NCBI GenBank assembly: GCA_023398955.1
Contig: JAEWRL010000109.1
Span: forward strand, 70,219 to 134,218
Source: Pseudomonadota bacterium
GTDB taxonomy: Bacteria > Myxococcota_A > Polyangia > Polyangiales > Polyangiaceae
Reading direction: 5' to 3'
Length of the DNA stretch: 64,000 bases
This document shows positions 1 through 8,992 of this stretch, piece by piece. The position numbers were made by a program, and so were the translations under genes. The notes under the pieces are model-generated. The model was not told where the DNA came from and made no database searches. It was given only the letters and a program-made list of their open reading frames with translations. How positions within the stretch are numbered: position 1 is the stretch's first letter; each line of letters begins with the position of its first letter.

Positions 1-2442
1 GAAACCCTCTAGCTTCTGTGGAGGGCGCCCCTGTCCATCGGGCGGCGAGACGTACACCTGCGCCACCTCGTCCCCAGCCACGACACCCGAGTTGGTGAGC
101 GTAAAGCTTACCTCGACGCTGCCGTCTCCGGTCTTCGCCAGGTTCGGCTCGGAGTAGACAAAAGTGGTGTAAGACAGCCCGAATCCAAAGGGGAACGCAG
201 GCTCGGTTCCCGCAGCGTCGAAGCCCCGGTAGCCAACGAGAAGCCCCTCGGTGTACGGGGTCCTGCCGCCCTCGTTCACGTGATAGTAGGGCGCGCTGGG
301 GTGATCGGCATAGCGCTTCGCCAGGGTAATAGGGAGCTTCCCTGCCGGGCTGCGCAGCCCGAAGAGCACCTCTGCCACCGCCGTTCCCCCCTCCTGACCG
401 GGGTACCAGGCCCACAACAAACCCGGGACGCTGCCAAGCCAACTGTCGAGCTCGACACCCCCTCCGGCGTTCAACACCACTACGGTCCGCGGGTTCTTGC
501 TCGTTGCCACACGAACCGTCTCGAGTTGAACCTCGGGAAGCTCGAAGGCCCGATCCGAGTCTTCTGACTCGACGAGGTTCGCCTCCCGAGCCCAATCCGG
601 CGGCCAGAACGCCGCGAACCGACGCGCTGCAGAGTTGCTATCAGACGTTTGCCCGTAGCCGAGACAAAGCACGACGACGTCGGATTCCGCGGCCAGCTTC
701 GCCACTTCCTCAGCACCGAACCGGTCGTGACCTTCGATGGCTGGACCAATTCCGAACTGCGCGATCGCGCCGAGCGTACCTTGGTAATACTCGACCACGA
801 TCCGGTGGCGGCCCTTGTCGAGCGAGACTGTCTGCCTGCGGGTGCGCGGCGCATGGTCGGACCAGTCGTCGAGAACCTTCGCCCCGTCTAGAAAGACGCG
901 AATGCCATCGTCGGCGTTGGTCATCACGTCGTACTTGCCCGCGGCTGGCAGAGACACCTCCGCCGTCCATCGAATCGAGTAAAACTCGTGTCCTAGCCCC
1001 TCAGCGGGTGCCACTCCGTCGTCGGGATCGAAGTCGATGCGGTCGACCTCATTGACCAGGACGGGGGTACCTTCCAGGGCCGTCCCCGCGAACAGCTCCT
1101 CCTTCACTGGACCGGAGAACACAGCCGCTCCCAGGGCAGCGTAAGTGGTCCGCTCCTGGATGCCCGGATGGTAGACTACCTCCACCTCGGGCACGGTGGC
1201 GCTGATGCCGTCACGTACACTGACGGCTCGAGTCGGCGTCACGTAGGCGCTCCCCGATCCGCCGTGAACGGCGGGGTGCGCGGTGGGTCCGATGACCGCA
1301 ACCTTGCGAACCGTACTCCGCTCCAACGGGAGCAGGCCGCGATCGTTCTTCAGCAATACGAGGCTCTCGCGAGCTGCCCGGAGCGCGACGGCCCGGCTCG
1401 ACGGGTCGTCCAGGGGAACGTCCGCGCGCCGCTGTTCCCGGTCGAAGAAGCCCGCCGCAATCAGAGTGCGGAGAATCCGAAAGACCTTCTCATCTACGTC
1501 TTCAACGGAGATGGCGCCCGAGTCGAGCAAGGTCCGCAGATTTTCGGGGCTCATCTGCATCCCGCTCGGCATCTCCAAATCACACCCACCGATTGCGCCA
1601 CCTATCGGGTCGTGGATCGCTTTCCAATCGGACATGACGAAGCCACGAAAGCCCCACTGTTCTTTGAGTACGGTCTTGAGCAGCCAGGGGTGGTGCGAAG
1701 CGTATATTCCGTTGAGCAGATTGTACGCCGACATGACCGCCCGTACCTGACCTTCGCGAACAGCCATCTCGAACGCAGGGAGGTAAATCTCCCGGAGAGT
1801 GCGCTCGTCCACTTGGGAGCTGACGTGGTTGCGGTCCCACTCCTGGTTGTTCGCTGCGAAGTGCTTCACCGTTGCGAGGACGCCCTCGGCCTGCACACCC
1901 TCGACGATAGCCACGGCGAACTTCCCTGCCACGTGTGGGTCTTCGCCGAGATACTCGAAGTTTCGCCCCGTCAGCGGGGAGCGCTGGATGTTGACGCCTG
2001 GCGCCAGCAGAATGTGCACGCCACGCGCACGGCAGTCCCTCCCCATGGCCCTTCCAACTTGGGAGGCAAGGTCTAGGTCGAACGTCGCAGCGAGTCCCAC
2101 CGTGGACGGATAGGCGGTACTTGGCCCCCAGTTCCGGCAACCTGCCGGGCCGTCAGCGAGCTTGATCTCCGGAATGCCGAGTCGCGGCACCGCCCGGATG
2201 TAGAAGTCGCGTTCTCCGCCGACGTAAGCAAGCTTCTCGTCGAGGCGCATCGCCTCCACGAGCGCCGTCGCGCGAGCATCCGGGGCGCCGCGAGGGTGAA
2301 CGACCGGCGCAGGACTTGCCAGCGGCGGCGGCTTCGCTGGCGGACCTCCAGCGAACGAACCGCGGTCGGCGCAGGAAAGGACCCACCAGACACCCGTCAA
2401 CGCAATCGAGCGACAAAGGAAAGCAAAACCCGTCGAGGTCAC
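1..2442 (-). CDS. Glycoside hydrolase family 3 beta-glucosidase, lipoprotein (3' end outside window)
   Basis: This gene encodes a GH3 beta-glucosidase that removes terminal beta-linked glucose from oligosaccharides, probably on the outside of the cell. I chose the GTG start at 2442 because it gives a lipoprotein signal ending in the lipobox V-L-S-C (Cys24). The N-terminal catalytic barrel follows, with the substrate-site motif KHFAANN and the nucleophile motif MSDWK. Next comes the second GH3 domain (ARESLVLLKND), interrupted by a PA14-like insert (DFDPDDGVAP, then NADDGIRVFLDG). The C-terminal part contains GFGLSYTTF and the beginning of a fibronectin-III-like domain. All 814 codons are open and the frame runs off at base 1, so only the last few tens of residues should be missing. 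The gene follows rhlE on the same strand. Together with the GH9 enzyme at 47804 it suggests use of cellulose or cello-oligosaccharides. The substrate is inferred. Confidence 0.9.
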   Translation of the reverse strand, partial: MTSTGFAFLCRSIALTGVWWVLSCADRGSFAGGPPAKPPPLASPAPVVHPRGAPDARATALVEAMRLDEKLAYVGGERDFYIRAVPRLGIPEIKLADGPAGCRNWGPSTAYPSTVGLAATFDLDLASQVGRAMGRDCRARGVHILLAPGVNIQRSPLTGRNFEYLGEDPHVAGKFAVAIVEGVQAEGVLATVKHFAANNQEWDRNHVSSQVDERTLREIYLPAFEMAVREGQVRAVMSAYNLLNGIYASHHPWLLKTVLKEQWGFRGFVMSDWKAIHDPIGGAIGGCDLEMPSGMQMSPENLRTLLDSGAISVEDVDEKVFRILRTLIAAGFFDREQRRADVPLDDPSSRAVALRAARESLVLLKNDRGLLPLERSTVRKVAVIGPTAHPAVHGGSGSAYVTPTRAVSVRDGISATVPEVEVVYHPGIQERTTYAALGAAVFSGPVKEELFAGTALEGTPVLVNEVDRIDFDPDDGVAPAEGLGHEFYSIRWTAEVSLPAAGKYDVMTNADDGIRVFLDGAKVLDDWSDHAPRTRRQTVSLDKGRHRIVVEYYQGTLGAIAQFGIGPAIEGHDRFGAEEVAKLAAESDVVVLCLGYGQTSDSNSAARRFAAFWPPDWAREANLVESEDSDRAFELPEVQLETVRVATSKNPRTVVVLNAGGGVELDSWLGSVPGLLWAWYPGQEGGTAVAEVLFGLRSPAGKLPITLAKRYADHPSAPYYHVNEGGRTPYTEGLLVGYRGFDAAGTEPAFPFGFGLSYTTFVYSEPNLAKTGDGSVEVSFTLTNSGVVAGDEVAQVYVSPPDGQGRPPQKLEGF

Positions 2443-2595
2443 TGGGTGACTACCTACCACAGGCTCTCGATTTCGCGACGCGAGAAGGGGCCGCCCGCTT
2501 GTCCATTGCAAGAAGCACAAGCGGGCGCATCCCATTCTGCAAAGAGAGCGTCATCCGGCGCAAAATGCGCTCACGCCGGGGCTCTCGCCGTCCGT

Positions 2596-3816
2596 TTAGG
2601 CTGCCCGGCGTCGTTTGCCGCTTGCCGCCGCCGCTCCCTGCCGTCGGTTCCGAGCCGGACTCCTGGGTGCAGGCACGGATCCGGAACCCGCTACTTGCTG
2701 ATCGTGACCTGGGGCCCGCGGAATCTTGGCACCTAGGAGTTTCTCGATTGCGACGAGATGCGTACGCTCCTCGCCATCACACAGGGACCACGCGACCCCC
2801 GCAGCCCCAGCCCGCGCCGTGCGTCCGACTCGGTGCACATAGGTATCCGGCTCGTTCGGTAGATCGTAGTTGATGACGTGGGTGACCCCTTCAACGTCGA
2901 CCCCCCGCGCCGCGACATCCGTCGCCACGAGCACGGACAGCTCATGGCTGCGGAAGCCATCCAAGGCTCTCGTACGCGCGCCTTGGGACTTGTTGCCGTG
3001 GATAGCCGCAACCGCGAAGCCATGCTGGGCCAGCAGCTTCGCCAAGCGATTCGCACCGTGCTTGGTTCGGCTGAAGACAAGCACGCTGCGACACTCCGGG
3101 TGTTTGAGCATGTCGAGCAGCAAGCGCGACTTGTGCTCCTTCGCAGTAAAGAACACCGTGTGCTCGAGGCGGTCAGCCGGCGTCGCGACGGGCGTCACGC
3201 TGACTTCGACGGGGTTCTTCAGGAGGCTCTGCGCCAATCCCTGGATCGCGCGGGGCATGGTTGCAGAGAAAAGGAGTGTCTGACGCTCCTTCGGCAGCTC
3301 CCGAACGATTCTGCGCACGTCATGGATGAAACCCATGTCCAGCATCCGGTCCGCCTCGTCCAGGACCATCAGTTCGACATGCTTCAGGGATAGGTGGCCC
3401 CTTCCCATCAGATCGAGAAGCCGCCCTGGAGTAGCGATCAACAGATCCACCCCCCGGCGCAACTCAGCGATCTGGGTCTTCTCACTGACCCCCCCGTAGA
3501 TGACCGTGTGCCAGAGGTCCATATGGCGACCGTAGCGGGTGAAGCTCTCCCCAATTTGTACCGCCAGCTCGCGGGTTGGCACGAGAACCAGGGCGCGAAG
3601 GCAGGGGGTGTCCGAAACGATCCCATCCAGCTTCTGCAGAACCGGCAGCGCGAACGCAGCCGTCTTGCCAGTACCGGTCTGCGCGCACCCAAGCAGATCC
3701 GTTCCCGCGAGGGCGGGACCAATCGCTTGCTGCTGAATGGGAGTTGGCTTGTTGTAACCTGCTTCCGCCAGCGCAGCCTTCAGCGCGGGAAGCAACGGTA
3801 GTTCGTCGAAATTCAA
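2596..3816 (-). CDS. rhlE: DEAD-box ATP-dependent RNA helicase, RhlE type
   Basis: This is a 406-residue DEAD-box helicase that unwinds short RNA duplexes using ATP. Such proteins act in ribosome assembly, RNA decay and cold adaptation. All the expected motifs are present in order: the Q motif (PTPIQQQAI, about residue 25), Walker A (AQTGTGKT), PTREL, TPGRLL, DEAD, SAT (LFSATMP), and the second RecA domain ending with HRVGRTARAG. The protein finishes in a short basic tail rich in Arg, Lys and Ala, typical of RhlE and RNA-binding. It lies 71 bp downstream of an RRM protein gene on the same strand. The two probably form a small RNA-remodelling operon. The helicase family is certain; the RhlE subgroup is likely. 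Confidence 0.93.
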   Translation of the reverse strand: MNFDELPLLPALKAALAEAGYNKPTPIQQQAIGPALAGTDLLGCAQTGTGKTAAFALPVLQKLDGIVSDTPCLRALVLVPTRELAVQIGESFTRYGRHMDLWHTVIYGGVSEKTQIAELRRGVDLLIATPGRLLDLMGRGHLSLKHVELMVLDEADRMLDMGFIHDVRRIVRELPKERQTLLFSATMPRAIQGLAQSLLKNPVEVSVTPVATPADRLEHTVFFTAKEHKSRLLLDMLKHPECRSVLVFSRTKHGANRLAKLLAQHGFAVAAIHGNKSQGARTRALDGFRSHELSVLVATDVAARGVDVEGVTHVINYDLPNEPDTYVHRVGRTARAGAAGVAWSLCDGEERTHLVAIEKLLGAKIPRAPGHDQQVAGSGSVPAPRSPARNRRQGAAAASGKRRRAA

Positions 3817-3887
3817 AACAGGTATCTAACCTCGAGATAGGTCCAAGATGGGGCCCCGCCACAGCAGCAAGGCCCCCATCCTAGGCA

Positions 3888-4226
3888 TCACCAGCGGTCG
3901 TAACCGCCGCCTTGGCTGCTACCGCGATTCGAAGCCCCTCGGCTGTCACCGCCGCGGAAACCACCGCGAGCAGCATCGCTGCGCTCACGTGCCTCGTTGA
4001 CCTTGATGTTGCGCCCACCAAGCAGGCTTCCGTCGAGCTGCCCGATGGCTTCCTGCGCCTCACCGTCGTTCTCCATCTCCACGAAGCCGAACCCGCGGGA
4101 CTGCCCCGACATGCGGTCCGTGACGACTGCCACGTCCAACAAGCTGCCGAAAGGACCGAAGGCCTCGCGAAGCTCGTGTTCCGTCGTAGAGAAAGCCAGA
4201 TTTCCAACAAATAGACGTTTGCTCAT
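3888..4226 (-). CDS. Single-RRM RNA-binding protein with glycine-rich tail
   Basis: This 112-residue protein is one RNA-recognition motif followed by a Gly/Arg/Ser-rich tail. RNP2 (LFVGNL) is at residues 5-10 and RNP1 (RGFGFVEM) is near residue 44. The last 30 residues contain RGG-like repeats. This is the architecture of the cyanobacterial and myxobacterial Rbp family, which are often cold-inducible RNA chaperones. It precedes the rhlE-type helicase on the same strand, so a joint role in RNA folding or ribosome assembly is reasonable. The start at 4226 leaves MSKRLFVGNL as the N-terminus, which is normal for the family. No strong Shine-Dalgarno sequence is visible upstream. The 299 bp between it and yebC hold no convincing gene. 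Confidence 0.92.
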   Translation of the reverse strand: MSKRLFVGNLAFSTTEHELREAFGPFGSLLDVAVVTDRMSGQSRGFGFVEMENDGEAQEAIGQLDGSLLGGRNIKVNEARERSDAARGGFRGGDSRGASNRGSSQGGGYDRW

Positions 4227-4525
4227 GAGTTACTCAGATTGCTGCGTCGTCTTGCAGTTTCGGACGAACGCTCGACGCGGGGCATTGTCCGATGGCTCCG
4301 TCAATGGAACCGTCCGGGACCAGAGGCGACGCGAGCGGAACGAACCAGCCGAGCAGCTAATCTGAGAACCAGGCAGGGGGTGTTTATCACGCAGCATGAC
4401 AGCCGGCGAGGCATTTCGCTGCCCCAGCCAGGCTTGGGTCAAGAAGCTGCCGGGCCCTTCGACCAACGAGGGCTCGAAGTGAGGCGACCATGCAGTCACC
4501 AACAGCGAACGGCCCTGCTGTGGGC

Positions 4526-5281
4526 TCAGTCCGCCGCGGCAATCCGCTGAAGCTCTTCATCGCTGACGTCAATGTCGGCGAAGACGCTCTGGACGTCGTC
4601 ATGGTCGTCCAACGCGTCGATGAGATTCAGGCATACCTCGGCGTCACGCCCGGTGACGGGCTTCTTGCTCTTGGGGACGTACGCTGGGCGGCTCTCCTGG
4701 ACCGGGAGCTGCGCTCCCTCCAACGCGGCAACGATGGTATCCAGATCCTCTGCCGGCGTGTACACCACCCAAACGTCGCCTTCGTCCCTGTAGTCGTCAG
4801 CGCCAGCGCTCACGGCCGCCTCCATGAGTGCGTCCTCAGAGACAGCTTCCTTGCTGAGCGTGATAGTACCGAGGCGATCGAACGCCCACTGTGCCGAGCC
4901 TGGAGCGCCCAGAACACCGTTGTGCTTCTCGAAAACCTTGCGCAGCTCCGCCGCAGTGCGGTTGCGGTTGTCCGTCATCCCTTCGACGACGAAGAAGGTC
5001 CCACCAGGGCCCGTTCCTTCATAGAGCACGTCATCGTAGGTCGCGCCGTCGAGCTCGCCGGTCCCACGCTGGATGGCCCGCTTGATGTTGTCAGCGGGCA
5101 TTTGCTGGGCCTTCGCATCCGCAACGGCTTTCCGCAACCGTGCGTTGCCAGAAGGGTCACCGCCACCGATCCGAGCAGCCGTCATGATTTCGCGGTTCAA
5201 CCGCGTGAAGAGCTTGCCGCGGGCTGCGTCCGTCGCGCCCTTCTTGCGCTTGATCGTCGCCCACTTCGAATGGCCACTCAT
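4526..5281 (-). CDS. yebC: YebC/PmpR (TACO1) family protein
   Basis: This is a 251-residue YebC/TACO1-family protein of the usual length (about 240-250). The N-terminus reads MSGHSKWATIKRKK, the family hallmark, followed by KLFTRLNREI, GGGDPSGNARLR and a three-domain fold ending in an acidic tail. Family members were first described as transcription regulators. More recent work shows that several act as translation factors that help ribosomes through proline-rich stretches, which would suit this genome's many Pro-rich proteins. The start is supported by an AAGGA ribosome-binding site about 10 bases upstream. That site lies immediately after the 3' CCA of tRNA-Leu(GAG), so the gene is probably co-transcribed with the tRNA. 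Confidence 0.94.
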   Translation of the reverse strand: MSGHSKWATIKRKKGATDAARGKLFTRLNREIMTAARIGGGDPSGNARLRKAVADAKAQQMPADNIKRAIQRGTGELDGATYDDVLYEGTGPGGTFFVVEGMTDNRNRTAAELRKVFEKHNGVLGAPGSAQWAFDRLGTITLSKEAVSEDALMEAAVSAGADDYRDEGDVWVVYTPAEDLDTIVAALEGAQLPVQESRPAYVPKSKKPVTGRDAEVCLNLIDALDDHDDVQSVFADIDVSDEELQRIAAAD

Positions 5282-5295
5282 TCCGATCCGTTCCT

Positions 5296-5382
5296 TGGTG
5301 CGAAGGGGGGGACTTGAACCCCCACGAGAGTTACCCCACTAGCACCTCAAGCTAGCGCGTCTGCCAATTCCGCCACCTTCGC
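5296..5382 (-). tRNA. tRNA-Leu (anticodon GAG), CCA encoded
   Basis: The minus strand folds into a class II tRNA. The acceptor stem is GCGAAGG/CCTTCGC. The anticodon stem GCTAGC encloses the 7-base loop TTGAGGT with anticodon GAG. A long variable arm follows, and the T arm has a perfect GGGGG/CCCCC stem around TTCAAGT. The discriminator base is A and the 3' CCA is encoded (5298-5296). It reads CUC and CUU leucine codons. The yebC start codon lies 14 bases past the CCA. Confidence 0.95.
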
Positions 5383-5522
5383 TGGGTGGGTCTTCCCCGT
5401 TACCGGGTGCTCCTCGTCCGAGGGCGCGGGGTATCTACCTCACGGACCCTGCGGTCTGCAAGCGCAGGATGCATCATTGGACAAAATATGGGACGCTCGC
5501 GTCCGCCAGCCGGCCACTTTGG

Positions 5523-6761
5523 CTATCCGTTGATGACGTCATGGAGGACTCGATAGAGGTCGTCCATGTCGAAAGGCTTCCGTACCCAGGCAGCCACAAG
5601 GTTTTCGGTGCCGGGAGGGAGCGGATCTGCGCGCCCGGTCACCAACACGATCGGAGCGCTCGCGACGAGCATGCTGACGAGCTCAAGCCCTTTGGCGACG
5701 TCCTTCGAGAGCGGGGAGAGATCCACGAGGACCACGTCCGCACCACGCCGCTGCCCCTCGGGAAGCGCGGCGAGCTCCTCAAGGCTGGACGCGACGACGG
5801 CATCGGCACCACGCGCCCCGAAGGACAGGGTGAGCAACTCTGCAACGTTCGAGTCGTCCTCCAGGATGAGCACCTTCCGTTGTTCAAGCACGACGGGGCC
5901 AATGTCCGAGTGCCTGGCAGCAGAACGCGCTTCGCCGATGGGCCACCTCAGCTCGAAGCTCGCTCCGGGACCAGCATGCGTGAGCATGAGTTCAGCCCCG
6001 TGGGCTCTGGCAAGCTCGACCGAATGCGATAGGCCTATGCCGGCACCTCCGGGACGGGTCGACGGAGGCCCGCTCAGAATAGTCGCCGCGCGCTCGGCTT
6101 CGATACCCGGACCTTCATCCCTCACACTGAATGCAACGAACGCGCCTTTCGTTCTCCAAGACAAACGCACAGTGGCCTGTGGAGGCGTGAAGGCGATAGC
6201 GTTCAACAGCAGGTTCAGCAGTATTTGCTGCGCCACTTGAGCTGAGTCCAGCACAGGGGAGCCTGCCGAGCATGCTGGGACGAGCTCCAGCTCGACATGC
6301 TTTCTGTCAGCCTCACATCGCACGGCATCGAGCGCGCGCGTGGAGACTTCCGCTGCATTGTACGGAGCATCATCCGCCACCTCCGCGCCAATGGCTCGGC
6401 GCGCCACTCGGTACCCGAGCAGCGCCTGCGCACGCGCAACCCGCAATGCCTTGCGAACGGAGGTGGGGTCTTCCGCGGCGCGATCCAGCCACCCCAGGAC
6501 CACCGTCAAGGAGTTGGATACCTCGTGCAAAGCACCAGCGAGATCTCGGTCCGGATCGGAACTCTCCCGTGGAATGGGGAGCAGAGATATCTCGGCATTT
6601 TTCACGATGAACGAATTATTGCAGTAGTAGCTCGGGTCCGCCAGTTTGCCCCATTCAAACAGGTCGCACATTCCGACAGGCCGCCCAGGGCAGCGCGCAG
6701 GCCAGCCCGGATTGGCTGCCTCCGAACGGTCAGCCTCCCGACCGCTCCGCCAGAACTGCAC
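5523..6761 (-). CDS. Histidine kinase-like protein with C-terminal receiver domain
   Basis: The product is up to 412 residues with no obvious transmembrane segment, so it is probably cytoplasmic. A dimerisation/phosphoacceptor region contains HEVSNSLTVVLGW (His near residue 79). A HATPase domain follows with the N box (LLNLLLNAIAF), G1 (DEGPGIEAE) and G2 (GGAGIGLS). A receiver domain occupies roughly residues 290-412, with acidic pocket LEDD, phosphoacceptor VLVDLS and conserved Lys in VRKPFD. A kinase followed by its own receiver suggests an intramolecular or branched phosphorelay. The start is uncertain: the first 52 codons include an AT-rich stretch around 6600-6625 that looks non-coding, and a GTG at 6605 just before KNAEIS is an alternative. 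No partner regulator lies next to it. Confidence 0.85.
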   Translation of the reverse strand: MQFWRSGREADRSEAANPGWPARCPGRPVGMCDLFEWGKLADPSYYCNNSFIVKNAEISLLPIPRESSDPDRDLAGALHEVSNSLTVVLGWLDRAAEDPTSVRKALRVARAQALLGYRVARRAIGAEVADDAPYNAAEVSTRALDAVRCEADRKHVELELVPACSAGSPVLDSAQVAQQILLNLLLNAIAFTPPQATVRLSWRTKGAFVAFSVRDEGPGIEAERAATILSGPPSTRPGGAGIGLSHSVELARAHGAELMLTHAGPGASFELRWPIGEARSAARHSDIGPVVLEQRKVLILEDDSNVAELLTLSFGARGADAVVASSLEELAALPEGQRRGADVVLVDLSPLSKDVAKGLELVSMLVASAPIVLVTGRADPLPPGTENLVAAWVRKPFDMDDLYRVLHDVING

Positions 6762-7069
6762 ACGCGGGGAGTGCTCGCATTGTTCCCGGGCAGCGACGGG
6801 GCAGGCAGCGAAATCCGCTGAGCGTCATATCCCGTCCCGATACTCGGGGGGGAGCTGACTTGAAACTACGCAGCCTCCTGTTGTGGAACGAGAGCAAATC
6901 CCAGCTCCTCGGCGTTGGACGAGTGCGCAGCCAGGCGGCGGGTACGGCCTTGACCAACAGCTCCATTGCCACGATGGAACATACTCTCTGTTCGATGGAA
7001 AGCCCGTCCGCTGGACAAAGAACACTTCCCTCCAACCGCTCGGGCTCGGCTTTGAAGACACTCCCTACT
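6762..7069. other. Intergenic region, no supported gene
   Basis: These 308 bases separate the end of the giant-TPR unit (stop at 7070) from the kinase gene. Short open frames exist on both strands, but none has a convincing start, ribosome site or recognisable domain. If the kinase starts at 6605 the gap is longer and would hold its promoter. Confidence 0.5.
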
Positions 7070-8992
7070 TCAGTCCTGTGAAGGCTCGAGGGGAGTCTGA
7101 ATAGCATCCGGAAGCAGTAGTACGAAGAGACCATTCTCGTCCGTCCTGGCTTCGCCGATGGCAACCACGGACGACGCCCGGGCTGGATCATTGCTGAGGC
7201 GGCGCTCCCTGTTGAGAAACGCGTAGGCACGAATGAGCGCGCCCGCCGCCACGGTTTCTCCATTGTCCGCCCTGTCGCCGGGCAGACTGACTCTGCCATG
7301 GTACGCGATGGGCAGCGGCATCGTCAGAGTGCCCAAGTCCATCTCCGAGTTTGGTGGCGTCACTTCGAGAGCTGGTTGGACGAGCCAGGCGAACCCGCTG
7401 CCCTGCGCGGCCCGGACCCGCATTCGGTAGCGTCCAGGATCCACCGCGAGTTCGAAATGGCCTGACGCCCCGATAAGCGTCGAGGCCGCCCGAGGCGCGA
7501 AGACCCCGCCCCGCAAAAGGCGCTCCAACGGTGGCACGGAGACAGGGGCCGGCACTAGCTCGAAGGTGGCTCCGGCCAAACCGCGAGCCCCTCCGGGCGC
7601 GACGACCGTGCCGCCGAGCCGGATGCTTTGCGGGAGCTGGACGGTTCTCCCTGCTTGGACGGCTGGACTCCCCGCCACCTCCCATTCGAGCTCCACTTCC
7701 GACGGGCAGGGACAGCCACTCTCCGGTTCAACGCAGCAGCTCGCCGCGGCGGGCACGACGCGCACACGATAGGTCCCCGGAACGAGGTCGACGGAGAACC
7801 TTCCCTCTCCGTCCGTTTGCGTGTCGACGCTGTACGCAGCGAGCACCCCCGCCGGGAGTGCGGCAACATCAGTAGCGACAAATGCCAGGGTCGCGGGGAC
7901 GGACTCCCCTGTATCGAGCGCCTCCACGATTCCCTCGACGCTCACCGTCCCCGATACATCGGCGAGCTGCTCGACCACGGCCTGCCCAGGCATGAATAGC
8001 TCCAACGATCCTCTACTGAGGAACACCGTGGGCCCTGTCTTTCCCTCGGGAGGTCGGAACCGCACCAACTCCTCGCCCTCGCCGACGTATGAGTTCTCCG
8101 CCAGGCTCCAAACCGGCGAATAGTGCAACAGCGCGTCGTAGGTGAACCCGCTGTCGGATTCAGTAGGCTCACCGAGCACCGAAACGGTGGACAGAGTATA
8201 TCCCGTCTCCGGATCGATCATGTCGACCCGCCACCCGCGTAACCATGCCCGACCCGCGCCGTTAGGCACAATCACCGCCAGAGCAAGCTCGCGGGCCGCT
8301 GGAAGGGGCAGCGTGAGTTCGACCGCGCCCGATGCAATCGCCTGCCCGAGCAACAGCTGCGGAGCCACCGGACAGCTAGCCACCGCGACTTCCGGGGGCA
8401 CGAGATAGATATCATAAACGCCCGGTGTCACCCTTGTGTCGAACCGGTTACTCGACTCGCTCCGTGCCCCCACGAGCACCGACGGCGCAGAATAGCTGAG
8501 CGGGGCGATCCCAAGCAACCGCTCGCGCGGGACGAGAGTGGCCACGACAGGGATGGAGCCGTCATCACCGCTGACGACCACCGTCTCATCGTCCCCTGCC
8601 GGCCGGAACTGGAACTGGCAATCCGTCCCGGCCCCCCCCTGCGGGAGGACCTTCCCTGAGATGAGCGCCACGTCGCCGAGCTCGATCGCGAACCCGTTCT
8701 CCGAGTCGACCTCGGAGAGATACCGCGTCGTCAGGTAGCGAGCACCAGTTGCATCACCGCCACCGAGCACGGCCATCGACACTTCGACGAGTAGAGCATC
8801 GACCGTGGCACTGACGGCCACACAGGTTCCACTCCGGCACACGCCCGAGCCGCAGTCGGAGCTGTTGTCGCAGGTATTCCGTGCTGCGGTTTCACCAGCC
8901 GCCTCGGCGGCTTCCAGCGAACAGCCAACGGCTGCTGGCACGAGGCACCCGACGAGTGCCCACGACCAAATCTGCTCGATGACGACCCTCAA
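7070..8992 (-). CDS. Large secreted lipoprotein with carboxypeptidase-regulatory/Ig-like repeats
   Basis: This 640-residue product is not recognised as an enzyme. I chose the TTG start at 8992 because it overlaps the stop codon of the upstream gene in the sequence TTTTGA and gives a short basic N-terminus, a hydrophobic core and the lipobox A-V-G-C. An EGF-like or disintegrin-like Cys cluster follows (CDNSSDCGSGVCRSGTC), common in myxobacterial surface proteins. The rest resembles repeated beta-sandwich modules of the carboxypeptidase-regulatory kind: DGEGRFSVDLVPGTYRVRV, then ASGHFELAVDPGRYRMRV, then TDENGLFVLLLP at the end. Such modules bind or space surface structures. The 4-base overlap implies translational coupling with the preceding lipoprotein. 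It is the last gene of a unit led by the giant TPR protein. Confidence 0.8.
   Translation of the reverse strand: MRVVIEQIWSWALVGCLVPAAVGCSLEAAEAAGETAARNTCDNSSDCGSGVCRSGTCVAVSATVDALLVEVSMAVLGGGDATGARYLTTRYLSEVDSENGFAIELGDVALISGKVLPQGGAGTDCQFQFRPAGDDETVVVSGDDGSIPVVATLVPRERLLGIAPLSYSAPSVLVGARSESSNRFDTRVTPGVYDIYLVPPEVAVASCPVAPQLLLGQAIASGAVELTLPLPAARELALAVIVPNGAGRAWLRGWRVDMIDPETGYTLSTVSVLGEPTESDSGFTYDALLHYSPVWSLAENSYVGEGEELVRFRPPEGKTGPTVFLSRGSLELFMPGQAVVEQLADVSGTVSVEGIVEALDTGESVPATLAFVATDVAALPAGVLAAYSVDTQTDGEGRFSVDLVPGTYRVRVVPAAASCCVEPESGCPCPSEVELEWEVAGSPAVQAGRTVQLPQSIRLGGTVVAPGGARGLAGATFELVPAPVSVPPLERLLRGGVFAPRAASTLIGASGHFELAVDPGRYRMRVRAAQGSGFAWLVQPALEVTPPNSEMDLGTLTMPLPIAYHGRVSLPGDRADNGETVAAGALIRAYAFLNRERRLSNDPARASSVVAIGEARTDENGLFVLLLPDAIQTPLEPSQD

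Noticed and set aside
1168..2076. A 302-codon plus-strand frame at the left end
   Set aside because: It lies wholly opposite the GH3 glucosidase, whose minus-strand translation carries all GH3 motifs.
6883..7104. A 73-codon plus-strand frame with fairly protein-like sequence
   Set aside because: It overlaps the end of the lipoprotein gene, has no ribosome site and no recognisable domain.
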